From Acanthaster planci (lineage: Eukaryota; Echinodermata; Asteroidea; Valvatida; Acanthasteridae), in NCBI RefSeq assembly GCF_001949145.1, contig NW_019091381.1:18680-82679 (forward strand): a stretch of DNA of 64,000 bases, given 5' to 3'. Below the pieces are notes generated by a model. That model was not told the DNA's origin. It saw nothing but the letters and a program-made list of their open reading frames with translations, and did not search any database. The translations under genes were made by a program, and so were the position numbers. Below are positions 1 to 11,800 of the stretch, one piece after another. Positions within the stretch are counted from its first letter, which is position 1; each line of letters begins with the position of its first letter.

Positions 1-1105
1 GTACAGTTTGTAGCAAAATCTTTCTCAAAGGACAAAATGTGCCAACTAAGCAAAGTGGACAAAATGGTTGATCACTTGCATGAATAGACCTAAAACATAA
101 TGACGTAGTGCAATGTTTACGGCAGTGCACTGTGGGTGACAGTGGAGACTGTCAAAGATGGCGGACACGATCATCAGTCATGCGAGCCTCCATGCAACTT
201 CAAACGGAGCAAACTTGCGGTCTCGCAGAAGCTTGAAAAAATGCAGGGCATTCGTCATGTGCTTGATACACACAAAAGGTACACACAGGTTAACATGCAC
301 CATTTCTGAAAATATAAATGTACTGTAGGCCTTCTCAATCTCAAGATCTTTTTGACAACTTTCCATGCGCACAATGTTCCAGCACTAGAGCACGACTGTC
401 ATCCCCACCTTTCACCGACAATGCACCACAGTACGTAAATAGTGCATTACGTCATTATGTTGTAGGCCTAGACAGGTACATCGTGTTAAAACTGTGTGCA
501 TGCAGTTACATTAAACAACAGAAAAAAATACATGTACATGTATTACATGAATGTTCCAACAGAAATAAACCTGTAATTACTGAATGCAGATGCTATTAGG
601 CCAAACAAAAAAAATAGCTGTTTCCGGTTACCCCACCCAACCTAGAGAATCACACGAAACCAGGGTTGTCACCAGCCGGGTAATATGTTGGAGAAGCGCA
701 GCGAGAGGAGCTCTTGCGGGTCACGGCCAGGGGTCGAGGGGTCCATTCAAGGGCCCCTGGGGGGCTCCAGGGGCAATGCCCAGGCAGGGCACAGGGTAGC
801 CTTTGATCAAGGCGCCCGCGGCAAAATGGATAGTCGCTCAAGAGCAAGGAGCTGGAGGAGACTAGTTTAAGCACCAAACCAATGCACAAAGAAAGACTAC
901 ACGACGAACAGCACGCATGCCCCGTACACCTTTGGAGTTCTGCCCCACGTACATGTACATGTAGTTTATGTTTTTCTTTACATTTGCTACCATTTCGGTA
1001 GCAGATACGATATATGCGTATGCATCTGTCTCCATCAATCAAAACGATCGCCTCTATTGTGCATGTAATAAATTATTCATCATTACAATGGCACGCGTAT
1101 TCAAC
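1..1105. other. Intergenic or intronic sequence, no gene supported
   Basis: No exon is recognised here. The stretch contains ACATGT-type repeats (about 528-550 and 950-962) and a GC-rich patch near 700-790 with runs of G and C that can pair with each other. An AAGATGGCGGAC start-like context occurs at about 154-165 but leads only to a short ORF without family resemblance. Confidence 0.4.
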
Positions 1106-1266
1106 ATGGCGTCCTTTCCGGCAGTGTCGTAAGCTCTAGATGACAATCTCTTCCAGAATTGCCTCAAATATGCAGCACCGAAGCTTGGGATATCGATCGA
1201 CAAATTGAAACCACAGCAAATGTTGGCCGTGAAGGCTGTTCTGGGTGGTCAACATGAATGCATCAT
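1106..1266 (+). pseudogene. Helicase-like N-terminal exon with an in-frame stop
   Basis: An ATG in a good context (AACATGGCGTCC) opens MASFPAVS and is followed at once by TAA (1130-1132). The same frame then continues as ALDDNLFQNCLKYAAPKLGI and a segment containing DKLKPQQMLAVKAVLGG. The pattern 'LKPxQ..A...vl.G' resembles the start of RecQ-like or DEAD-type helicase cores, which normally continue into a Walker A exon (PTGxGKS). No such exon was found downstream in this window. The 3' limit is uncertain; a GT-rich stretch at about 1267 could be a donor. The stop could mean a decayed copy, a sequence error, or an exon that really begins after the AAG at 1131-1133. Family assignment is inference. 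Confidence 0.3.
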
Positions 1267-1269
1267 GTG

Positions 1270-2925
1270 TGTGTATGTACATATATGTACACATACCATT
1301 ACATGTACGCGCACACTACAGGGAATAATCCATGCGAAGCCAGCCTCACGTGTTGGGATATGCGGTACATTGTATTGTTTTAATTTTTTTTTACATGAGA
1401 TGAACGGCTCTTGTGTGTTTGTACATGTATTTCAACAACCCGCTGCTTTACATGTACATGTACTACTCAATCACAGTGCTGATATGTAATATTGAATGAA
1501 CATGAACAGTATTCATCTGACACTGACTTACATGTAGTACCTGTTACAAATATACGCCCCCCCCCCAAAAAAAAGGACCATCATCCGATCCAAATTTGTT
1601 TGGCCTATGAAAATTTAGGGTAAAAAAGAAATTTTTTTATCCAACAAACCACCCTAATTTATTTTTCAGTGTAATAGGAAACACACCTAATTTTTTGTTT
1701 GGCCTTATATAAATGACGCTGAACATGCACATGCAATCATGCTAAGATCATTGACAAATTACGGATAAACAGCTTACATGTATTACATGCACTACACGTA
1801 CTGAGATAAATGTTTCACATACATGTTTGTAATGGACAGCCAAAGTGAACATCTTACATGTATCTTTTGTCAGTGACTCAATCCCTTCTCTGCGGTAGGT
1901 AATGGATGTGTCAGCTGACAAGTCAATGTGTAGTGACCAGAACAGTAGCACCTACAGTGTAGTAATATCACACTTCCCAGGTCCATGTATATGTAACCAT
2001 TTTAAACCCAACATAAAAATGTTAAATTGTGGCTACAGAAATTGTGTTTGGTTAATCAAAAGCATGCAAATGTCATGCACAAATTTTGCACATTATGTAG
2101 ACTTTAATTCCAAAAAACACATAAAAACAGTTCACTGCCGTTTTAACAATCTGTTGACATTTGAACCCAAAATGTCAAACTTTCACTTACTAGCATACAC
2201 ATTCCACATCGTCTTCCAAATGTGTTGGCACTTCACAACCCTTGCAGCCTTTTAATCTGCAAGCAGATTTTTCAATTTAACTTTAAGGGTATCAGTAAAG
2301 TGGATGCTTTGAAATGTTGGTGAAATTGGTGAAAATACATGTATGTGTAGATGTATGTACATGTACTAGCAGCACATTATAACCACTACGATATGAGTAA
2401 ATTCATCGTGTACAGCAATTTTATACTGTACCTGTACAGTACATTTTTCCAAGAAGACACATGGACATGTATCATGAGAAACTGAAAGAATCTGGGTACA
2501 ATACATCAATAAAATTAAGCAAATATTAGCATCATAATAAAATAAAATTGCACACTACACATGTACATGTATAACAAAAAGTTTCTTTGCAACTTTATTT
2601 TTTTTTACATGCATGACATTTTGCAATGGTCAAGATTTCAGTTTCTTCTGGGCTTCAATGACAATGCATGATTTCATGTCAATTTTACATTTCATAATAC
2701 AGTACATGAACTGGTGTGTACAGTACATGTACATGTGTTACTGTGGAAATTGACCACTGCAGTTAGAACATATTCTGAAACACCAGCGTACATGGCATAA
2801 TACTTTTATTATTGATAATGCACTGATTAGTGAGCTTCATTTTGCCTCAGGATGAATTGGTCCAATGGTTAAGCTACATGTACATACAATCATGGCATGT
2901 ACACCCAGTATGTACATGTACATGG
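1270..2925. other. Non-coding, AT-rich, ACATGT repeats
   Basis: No exon was recognised on either strand. There are a C/A homopolymer run near 1558-1575 and several self-complementary ACATGT repeats (1440-1460, 2337-2366, 2560-2575, 2720-2740, 2875-2925). The carrier exons that should follow the exon at 3811-4025 are not visible here. Confidence 0.4.
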
Positions 2926-3667
2926 TAAGCACCGTTGATATCGTATTTTCGCCGATCCGATATATTACACGTACATGTATATCAATATTATCGATACATC
3001 AAATTGTATTCATTTTAATTTTCAAGGTATTGTAACAGATGTGAGTTGGTAGTAAATTGTTCTAAGGGTACGCCCCTACACCGTAATGGTGTGATTCAAT
3101 TCTCTGGCGACATGTTCTTGTGTCCTTATTGCGTGCGTTGCCTTCATGGCATGGGATACACGCTGCCATGCACAGTGATATCATCAGCACGTGGTGCTAG
3201 TCTACATGTACATGTAGGTTTGGTTAACAAATATTTCTCTGTTTTGGAGGATAAATTGTGTGATATTTTCAAGGCTAAGTGTACATGAATTATTAAGTGC
3301 ACCACTGACATACATGTACATGTACGTGTAGGTGACTGAATTTTTTCTTCAAATGTCACCGTATAAGCCCCTGGAGTATAACATGTACATGTACCAGGCT
3401 ACAGGAACATTTTGCACTCAGCGTGAGAACCAACATAAGCCATGGCTTATCAAAAATAACAGTAATGTGACAATGCACTTGTGTATTGTTAATAAAGTTT
3501 GTTCCTCAGTAGTGATATTTTTGATATATTTTTCAACATCAATGTTTTTGAAGTTTTTATATTTTGATATTTCTCCAAAACCTAATATTTTTGATATATC
3601 GATATTACCAAATAACTAACATCGGCGATATCAATATCAAACCATATCGATATCTCAACGGTGCTTA
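2926..3667. mobile_element. hAT-like non-autonomous transposon (742 bp)
   Basis: The ends are inverted: TAAGCACCGTTGATATCG on the left, and the complement of the right end reads TAAGCACCGTTGAGATATCG. The flanking octamers are GTACATGG (2918-2925) and GTACATGT (3668-3675), an imperfect 8-bp target-site duplication as expected for hAT elements. Because ACATGT motifs are abundant here, the duplication could be coincidental. Both subterminal regions are rich in GATATC/ATCGAT. No transposase is encoded. Confidence 0.6.
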
Positions 3668-3810
3668 GTACATGTACATGTGTGTACACACAAACATGCA
3701 CATGCTAGTATGCAAGTGTACAGTATATGTACTGTACGTACATGTACATGTACACGTACATGTATATGTATATACATGTATGTGTACATGTACCCACACT
3801 GTAGACCCAC

Positions 3811-4025
3811 CTCTTCATGAGTCGATCTGCCTCGTCTTCACTCACAGAAACTCCAAGTTTTCTCAGTGATGCTAAGATCTCATGCACATCTAGGTGACCA
3901 TCCTGGTTATGATCAATATGCTTGAATACTAATTTCAGCTGTTTTTCATGCTCAGTGACGTACTGCAGAAACTCAGCAAAGTCAACGTGTCCATCTTTAT
4001 TCTGATCACTCTTTGACATAAATTT
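3811..4025 (-). CDS. SCaMC-type carrier, coding exon 2 (EF-hands 2 and 3)
   Basis: The acceptor is TTTCCAG and the exon opens KFMSKSDQNKDGHVDFAEF. It contains two canonical EF-hands and ends ...DEADRLMKR in phase 2 at donor AG|GTGGGT. It is 215 nt. Confidence 0.85.
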
Positions 4026-7000
4026 CTGGAAAGGAAATTAAACATGTAGAGAGAGATAACCATCATGATAAATTAAACTTAAACCAATGTACATGTATAT
4101 GTACAGTATGCCTGCTCGACGTGGCTCAAAACTGTCAAACATGATTTGCAACTCTCAAGTTCAGTCTTAAGCTTGAACAAATGTGGGGATTTATTTGCCT
4201 CATAATTGGGTATGCGTAAAAATAAAAGCAAAACTGTAATATAGAGCTCCTTGTTATGCCTCTCCTAGCTCAGAGGTGGAGCAGGGAGCACTCTACATAC
4301 AACCGGTACATGAACATGTACATGTAGTTCTAAGGGTAGTGACTGGGGAAGAGCATTTTGCTCCAAAATGGTGCCACTTGGTCACAGAAATCCCAAGCAA
4401 GGGTGATTGCACACAATGCACAGGGGTTTGTATGAAAAGCTATCCAGAACTGTCACACTTGCATATATTTGTATGACAGGCCCTTACACATACATGTTCA
4501 GTGTACATGTACATGGTATGAGACAAAATTAAGTGAAAGAAAAACTTGATAACTTTGTTGTTTCCTTCAATTTTCAAAACTTCTTTGAACTCCTTCACAT
4601 TCAAAAATTAACTTTTGCAGCGTACACATGTAGGCAGTCTTCAGTCCCTTCTAAGGATTTCTCACACTGGCACAGCTGTTTAATCACTTTAATGGGAGAC
4701 ATACAAGTACAAACAAAATTTTAAAATGCCTGCTATTCTGTGCAGCCCACAAGGAGGTCTTGGCTAATGCTGGAGTAATAATAATAAACAAACACTTACA
4801 TAAAGTGCCATCTATCTAGAAAACTAATCCGAGGCACTACAAGAGACAGTAAAACCAGGTTGATGACACTTATGAAGTACCAATAAAAGAACACTTGAAC
4901 AGAAAATATTCCAATTTTGATTTAAATGTTTCAGTTGAGTACCTGATTATACGGCTTACATGCACATGTACTACATGTACATGTGCATCATACATACATG
5001 TACGGTACATGTACATACTGACATGACTGATGTCAAGTTAGTACAGTTACTTACCATATTTTTTGTTTGACATTCAATGTTGAACGAGTAACCAGTTTGA
5101 TGTTCAATGTTGAAAAAGTAACAGTTTGACATTGGGCAGGATGCACATGCCTAACAAAGGAATATGTAACTTCACACACCCCATCATGTACATGTATGAA
5201 CTCATGTACGACATGTTGCATTCATGTACACGTATAATGTCTGTACATGACGGCTCTCAAGGAGTCAGTCTGCAAAGCCCAAAGAGCTCCATGAGCAACA
5301 CTGAATAGCCTGTATACATGTACATCTATACCTGACGCAATAAGATGACTTGAACAAATACCGGTATTTCATCATCTACTGGTCCGACTACAGTGTACGT
5401 ACATGTAGGCCTTAGACTCTACAAATGAGCATGGTTGGCAACTGATCATCATGTTAATGATTTGGTGATACGTCTGACATCATCTAATTCCCTTTTCTCT
5501 CCAATTCACATTTGTGGAAGATCATTCCAAAACAAGGAATTAAAGCTACAGGATTGACTATGCTATGACTGTGGTCAGATAGTGTAACACAATCCGATTG
5601 CGCGTTAGGAGCCAGGTTGGCGTAGTGGTTCTTTCCATGCCTTCCATCTCTGTGGTCCAGATTCGATTTCCAGCTCAGTCCACACGTGGACTGGGTGTTC
5701 AGTCCCTACCTATTCTGTCATTTTCCATGGGTTTTACCCAGAATACGTTTGTGAGCTACAGTGCCTAAGGTGCTTTTATGGAATCCTTGGTGTCATTACC
5801 AGAAATACACTGTACATGTAAATAACATGAATAAGGGAAGAGTTCCATATACGGACACCAGTAACTATTCCCCCCAGTCATGACAGTGACCTATTAGTAT
5901 TACCTTAAAGTATTTGCCATCAGATAGCAAAACCATCTCCAGAAAAGTTCAATATAGGCATTGCAGGAGAGAACATACCAAGTTGTTCACTGAAGAAACA
6001 ATTTTTCAGACCAGTCTCATAGGGTTTGTGCACGGGGTTTCAAGTGACATTCATAACGTTTGGAACTCTTTCCATGGGCCTAAATAATAATAGGGCCTAA
6101 TAATTGCGCCCCATCATGTCCAAATAAGAACACTAACCATGCTAACAAAACTAAACAGCTACATTGTACATGCATGGTACATGTAAGCCCTAGCCTGCAG
6201 TAAGTTTAGTCCGAGTAATTTCGACTCTACAAATAGCCTTTTTTAAACATTAGGGCATGGTCAAAATGTTTAAAAAAGGCGATTTGTAGAGTCTAAAAAT
6301 GCTAAAGTTACTCAGACTACAGTAAGTGTAAATGCTTGGCATGTACATTGTACATGTACATTGTACATGTTACGTCCTAACTATAACAATACATTAGTCC
6401 CAACTATACATGTACATGTTGGGCCCATTCCAACTGGAGTGCTATAGTTGGGTACCCCCACAAATGTGGGGTCCGACATCCGCCCCACTCCAACGTGGGA
6501 GCGATGCGGATGTCAGACCCCACAGTTCTGGGGGTAATCATGTTAGTTGGGATGGCCCAACTACAGCACAGAGGTCCTGCGGGCATGTGTCGAGTCCTGC
6601 ATGTGACAAAATCATGTTCATTGTTTACTGTGTCACGTCATAGATGGAGTGCCATATTTAGATCAATTATGTCAAGTGTAAGATGCATACACTTAGAGTC
6701 TTAGAACTGCAGTGGTTGTGCTACATGTACATGTACATCACGTACATGTACAGTGTACCTCTGAAATGATGGATCAACTCACTCAAGACCAAATTATATG
6801 ATAGCGATTGATTCCAAAAATCTGGCTTCACTGCTTTCTTATGACCCATTTTTAATTTTACCTAATCATTTATTAATTCTTGGTACCTCATTTTTTTTCT
6901 AGTCTGATCTTACATGTAATGATGTAGGCATTAGCCTAGCATAAATATTTATTTTATTCTGTTTCATTTTACCGAATTTATTGAGTCCTGATGGTTTTAC

Positions 7001-7676
7001 TTTATTCGTTTTATTTCTGCTACTTCTTATTTATTATTTATTTGTTTATTTACTTATTTATTTTCGGGAATCATTCAACCTTTTTTAACATTTACATTTA
7101 GGTATGTGTTGTTTATGGTCAGTACTAGTATCGGAAATGGAGGCCCTTGGGTCACAGTTATTACTACTAGTACTAACTTTTTCATCTCCTGGCATTTGCT
7201 GCTGACCTTGTGTATCTTACATGTACATGTACTGTCTGTATTGTGCTGTGTCCATGTGTCCTTATGAAGAATGCCGACTAAATAATAATAATAAGGTTGA
7301 GAAGATTTGCGTGATAGAAATTGGACAATAGTTGGGCCAGCCCAACTGCAGCACAAACACTGGGAGTGCTGCTACACATGTACATGTGTAGTTGGGGCTT
7401 AACACATGACGAAGGACATTCCGTGACAGTGTGGACCAAGGCACTAACGAGACCCTCAAACAATGAAAAGTTGGTTTTTCCTACCTGAGCATGACCAGGT
7501 ACAATGTGCACGCCTAATCTTTCCAGACCTTCCTGAAGATCTTCGACATCAATGCGGCCATCTGCATTCACGTCTAACTGTTCAAACAATTTGGCATAGC
7601 GAGCTTCATCCTCTGGTGTTAGTTGAGGATGAATCGATGACAAATCAGAAGCAGCATTTTCATTCATGTCAGGCAT
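3811..7676 (-). CDS. Calcium-regulated mitochondrial ATP-Mg/phosphate carrier (SCaMC type), 5' part only
   Basis: Two coding exons give the N-terminal calcium-sensing domain of an SLC25A23/24/25-type carrier. Members of this family exchange ATP-Mg for phosphate across the inner mitochondrial membrane when calcium binds the N-terminal EF-hands. Residues 1-64 come from exon 1 and carry EF-hand loop DVNADGRIDVED. Exon 2 carries loops DQNKDGHVDFAE and DHNQDGHLDVHE, with the usual D/N/D and final E positions (the first loop ends in D). The join is phase 0, and exon 2 ends in phase 2 at a GT donor. The fourth EF-hand and the six-helix carrier domain are absent and must lie left of position 1. The intron (4026-7484) is full of repeats. 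Which of the three vertebrate paralogues it matches cannot be decided from this fragment. Confidence 0.85.
4257..4300 (+). repeat. tRNA 5'-half-like fragment
   Basis: The sequence CTAGCTCAGAGGTGGAGC matches a polymerase III A box and D-arm context (TAGCTCAGAGG). No B box (GGTTCRAnnCC) follows, so this looks like a truncated tRNA or SINE fragment inside the carrier intron. Confidence 0.35.
5608..5780 (+). repeat. tRNA-derived SINE-like element
   Basis: An A-box-like TTGGCGTAGTGGTT lies at about 5617-5630, followed about 30 bp later by the B-box-like GATTCGATTTCC. The body after it (TGGACTGGGTGTTCAGTCCC, then TTTTCCATGGGTTTTACCCA) is the type of tail seen in metazoan SINEs. It lies in the intron of the carrier gene. 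Confidence 0.5.
6205..6325. repeat. Foldback MITE, about 120 bp
   Basis: The left arm GACTCTACAAATAGCC plus TTTTTTAAACATT is repeated inverted about 20 bp further on with one mismatch. Outer arms TAGTCYGAGTAA also pair. The loop is about 13 bases. Confidence 0.6.
6440..6545. repeat. Foldback MITE with 31-bp arms
   Basis: TACCCCCACAAATGTGGGGT plus CCGACATCCGC pairs with an inverted copy ending at about 6536, with only a few mismatches. The loop itself (CCCACTCCAACGTGGGAG) can fold. AGTTGGGC/GCCCAACT motifs flank the core at 6415-6450 and 6545-6562. Confidence 0.55.
7318..7400. repeat. Relative of the AGTTGGG foldback element
   Basis: AGTTGGGCCAGCCCAACT is followed by GCAGCAC...GTGCTGC and a TACACATGTACATGTGTA palindrome. 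The AGTTGGGCC...GCCCAACT and GCAGCAC signatures also occur around 6415-6562, suggesting the same family. Confidence 0.4.
7485..7676 (-). CDS. SCaMC-type carrier, coding exon 1
   Basis: Starts MPDMNENAASDLSSIH and contains the first EF-hand (YAKLFEQLDVNADGRIDVED). It is 192 nt, phase 0 at its 3' end, with the donor CAG|GTAGG. The ATG is the first in frame. Confidence 0.85.
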
Positions 7677-8280
7677 TGTAGTTTCGAGGTGTGAAAATTA
7701 GAAACTCATATTTGAAGAAATAATTACAACGAGGAGGTTCTACCATACATGTACAGGCCTACATGCGAAACACTAAGATTCCCAAGTCGACCGCCGAATT
7801 GGAAGTGCAGCATATATATATGCTAATATATGAATGTACATGTACGTCTAGTCTACGCGTGCGTACGCTCGCACAGTATCGTAGGTCACAGCGCATGGGC
7901 AGATCGTCGCACAGTGCTCAGAGTTTTAATAAACTTGGATTCGTTCCGTCGCGGCTTTGCGTGAATCTCACCTCCGATGTTGGATTATTTTAGCCAATAC
8001 AAAGTTGTATTTTATCTTAAATAGTACGAGTTCATCCTATCGACCTGACAAAGGAATCACTTTATATTTACTTCTAGCCTTATACGGCTGTATATATTTG
8101 TTATGTGTGTCGAACAGCAGATCAGAAACAAAGCCGAGATTTTGGAAAACGGCCAGGGCTTTGGGAAGTGTACGGGTAGGCACGAAGGGGGAGGGGGCCC
8201 CTCCCGGGGGTTGGTACCGATGCGTACACCGTGCGTACGGAGAGGGGGTTCGAGCCAGTGCTAACTGTACGCAAGTATGG
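7677..8280. other. Upstream region of the carrier gene
   Basis: This should hold the 5' UTR and promoter of the minus-strand carrier gene. A GCGCATGGGC motif at about 7892 resembles an NRF-1 half-site. A GC-rich patch with G and C runs lies at 8184-8250. No other gene is supported. Confidence 0.3.
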
Positions 8281-8630
8281 AGCATCAAAAGTGGACAACC
8301 CCATTTTCTCATTTTCTGCTAGTAGGTTTTCGGGATTTTGGACTATGCCTGAAGCATTTTCAAAAAACGCAATTTTCTGTAAGGAGAAATTTGGATTTTA
8401 CTTTAACTACTCTCGTGGCGCGTCAAAAGTGGACAACTAAAAACTTCAAATTTTCACTGGCAAAATTACTGTCATGCTTCAAATGTGGACAACCCCATTT
8501 TCTCATTTTTTGCTAGTAAGTTTTCGGGTTTGGAGAATTTGCATAAAGCATTCTCAAAAACTCAATTTTCTGCTAGCAAAAATTGGGAATTTACTTACAG
8601 AAGTCTTCGTAGCATGTCAAAAGTGGACAC
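8281..8630. repeat. Diverged tandem repeat, period about 194 bp
   Basis: GTGGACAACCCCATTTTCTC starts at 8291 and again at 8485, followed each time by related sequence (TGCTAGTARGTTTTCGGG, AAAGCATTYTCAAAAA, CAATTTTCTG). The submotif TCAAAAGTGGACA also occurs near 8423 and 8617. Confidence 0.7.
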
Positions 8631-8700
8631 CCTAAACTTTGTTTAGAATGAATGAATAAACTGGGAAAACAACTGTATTATGTGAAGAGATCTCGCACTG

Positions 8701-8804
8701 GTCGAGTTGTCTCTCTGTCAAAGTCGAGTTGTCCTAACGGATGACTTGGCAAACGGCCGAGTTGTCTCAACGGTTGAGTTGGCACTGAAACGGTCAAGTT
8801 GTCC
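8701..8804. repeat. Degenerate minisatellite with GTCGAGTTGTC core
   Basis: Five to six copies of a GTYRAGTTGKC core occur at 8701, 8723, 8756, 8773 and 8792, with spacing mostly 16-22 bp. Core and period resemble the GTCCGAGTTGG arrays at 12450-13356. Confidence 0.5.
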
Positions 8805-11800
8805 GACATCCCTGTGAAAAGTCGGCATTTCATGCGTATGTATTTTATGGACAGTCCCAACAATGGTATAGCGGCGCCATACGATCTGTGCCACTGCCTA
8901 CATGTAATGTAAGTGCTGAAACTTTGGAAAGGTTTATGTTTTTGACTGAATCATGGAGCTATAAACGGAAAAAATAGGATATGAGTGGTTTTCTCGCAAA
9001 GTATCTCCTGACCTATATCCGAACCAAGATTTCTTGCAACGTATGTTGCTGTAATGCCGTGAAAATTTCATGGGAGTAGGCAAGTGAAAATATAAAATAA
9101 AGGCAGGGCGATTATCAAGGCAACCTACACCCAAGGACAGTTCATACAATGAATCTTCAAGTACCCGATGAATTTGCGTGAAGGACCGTAAACGGCGGCC
9201 TTCGGCTTTAAAAGACTCATATTTACATCGACAAATGATTATTAACAAATATGGTCTCAGGTTTTCTAAATCGAAGCTTCTTGCTACAAACTTTTAGGAA
9301 TATTTTATACTGAACTGACATGTCATGAACTTTGGGGGGGGGGGTTCCCGTAAATGTCTGTCTCTCAAGGTCAGTCAAGAAATGAACATAAGGCCTACAC
9401 CACGTTACACAAAGTCATTTGCATTCAGTCACGTCAAAACAATGACACACTGTTATTAACAACGTCATGTTTACATCAATTTACAGCGTCTTTCCTTCCT
9501 TCATGAAAAAGCGGAACAGTCTGTAACATGACTACTTGATATACTGTACTCCTATTGCCATCGAAACTGAAGACATGTTCACGGTCACACTTAAGCAGAG
9601 AATGCTTTATGAGAATGAAACATAGACTTCTTATACTTCTTGACAATACATTAATTACCTTAATTACTGCTCCAAACCAGGCAAATGGCAATCTTTCTCC
9701 AAATGTCCAAATCACATACGCGTAAATCGTGATTCCAACTCTATCATTTTAGTTAATATATAATTGGCACTATAATTAATTCAAACTTAATATAATAATA
9801 TTTTGGAGATGGGATCTCAAGAGAAATGCTTTGTATATGAATTGCACAATCTGATGGACGGTCTTTCAAAAACCTTTTTGAAGGCAAACTTTTTGACTAT
9901 GCATTGAAATGAAACCTCTTCAAAAACAATAAAATCCATAATGATGCTTTCATCTTTAGCAAGTTTGGTTGATCCATGGCAACAGATTTTGCTATAGGCA
10001 GCAAACTGGTCCATATCACACTTTGCATACGGTGTTATTGGAGGGGAAATTGTTTTATTATGCATTCATTCAGCTTAGAGCTGTAAACAATCACCTGTGA
10101 ATTCAAAAGCAGAATGTATGTATCAAGTTGGAGTGAAGATAAATTCATTATCCTGTGAACACAAGTGGAACCCCCCCCCAATGGCTGATGCCAGCCATTA
10201 ATAGACCTATCCATTAAGCCCCATCCCGTTACAGGACCTGTCAAAGGTGTGTGTGTGGGGGAGTCCACTTGTGTTACAGGATAATTAATTTTTTGAGACT
10301 GCATCCCTCCACAAGGCCAAAATAACGCACATGTACTTTCAACAATGTCATTATAAAACAGCAGTGTTGCAATAAAAGTAGAGCACAACAAACTATCAGA
10401 GAGGCTAGCCAGATATCCTATGGAACATCTTCATAATGGAATTTCTGCACTGAGTACAAATACATGAACCTGTTAGCAAGACTGAAAACAGGGAGACAAC
10501 ATTTCCAGATTAACTGTAGCTAACATGGGTCAGACAAGAAAGTAATTCTGCATGTCAGCTTTGCTCAAAGTATACAGCTCATGAGGAGACTCTGAAATAA
10601 ACATACATGTACATGTATACACAAAAATAATACTTCACCAAAACATCCTTGAATTCATGGATATAAACAAGTACATACTAGTCTGAAATCTAACTCTCTA
10701 CACTCATACCCGTGTAATTCATTACTTTGACATACAGGTAACATTCCTGTACATGTACATCTTACATTTTACATATATGAATGTTAATAGCTCCAATGCT
10801 ATTTGAAGTTACCACATTATGTTTAACAGCCTCTTAACATATATATAGAAAATGTCAAAGTTACTTATTTGAAATATTGTTGTCAGCCAATATGTATACG
10901 TATGCATCTTTACATTTATTTTACGACTGAAATTTGAAATAAGGCTTTCAAACCAACACAGTTAATTGCATGTATTTACAAAAATTTCTCAGTGTATTTT
11001 TTAATTTGTATATCTACCATACAGCTTTCAATGCATAATCTAGGCATTTGAGAAACCAGTATTAGTAAAATGATAGAAATATTCATATTCAGCAAAGATT
11101 TTCCAATAAATATAGAAAAGCATACACAGCTATAAAGGCTATTAGGAATGCATGACCAGTAAAATGTCAATTCACAGCAGTACAAAAAATAGCAAATGCT
11201 TCAAGTATGAATGAAAGTCACTTAAAATGGATTAGTCTAAGGCACAATAATAGGTTACATGTGTCAGTGTAGCATCCAGAATTTCTCCTTGCCTAGGAAA
11301 GGGGATGGGGCTGTCACAAATTACTGCGCAGTTGAATAGGAAAGAGCTGAGTGTGTTGTCAACGATCTTAACAGTCCCGGCAAATCCTCCAATTTCAATA
11401 TGAGTTTACATATACCCTAGGGGGTTAGGAAATCTGACTGGGTATAATCATTAATTGATTACGTTACACTAACAGTCCATCCTAATGCCACTTGTTGATA
11501 CATGTAGAGCTGCCCGGATTGTAGAAATATTGTTTGAAAAAGGAAATTAAATTGTGACATTTCCTATAGGATTGACTATTGCCTAACAAGGTGGTTGACT
11601 GCACAGATTGACTGATTGTGCAAAGCACCACAGACATGACAGATGTTTAAAGGTAAATACAAATTTACTTGAAATGGTCAGGTGTGGGGTTCAATGGGTA
11701 TAGGTTAAGATACCTCAAGACCCCCATCCACCATTGGTGTGGAACTGGGCACATGTAAAGACTTTTCTCATTTGTAAGTAAACAAAAATACATCATGAAT

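Noticed and set aside
158-331. Short ORF starting MADTIISHASLHATSNG in an AAGATGGCGGAC context
   Set aside because: Good start context but no family resemblance, and it ends in a stop without a clear donor at a conserved segment. It may be a YY1-type initiator or chance.
3672-3869. Plus-strand ORF rich in Val, His and Cys (MYMCVHTNMHM...)
   Set aside because: Produced by translation of ACATGT/GTGTAC repeats. Many window ORFs with HVHV or YMYM runs are the same artefact.
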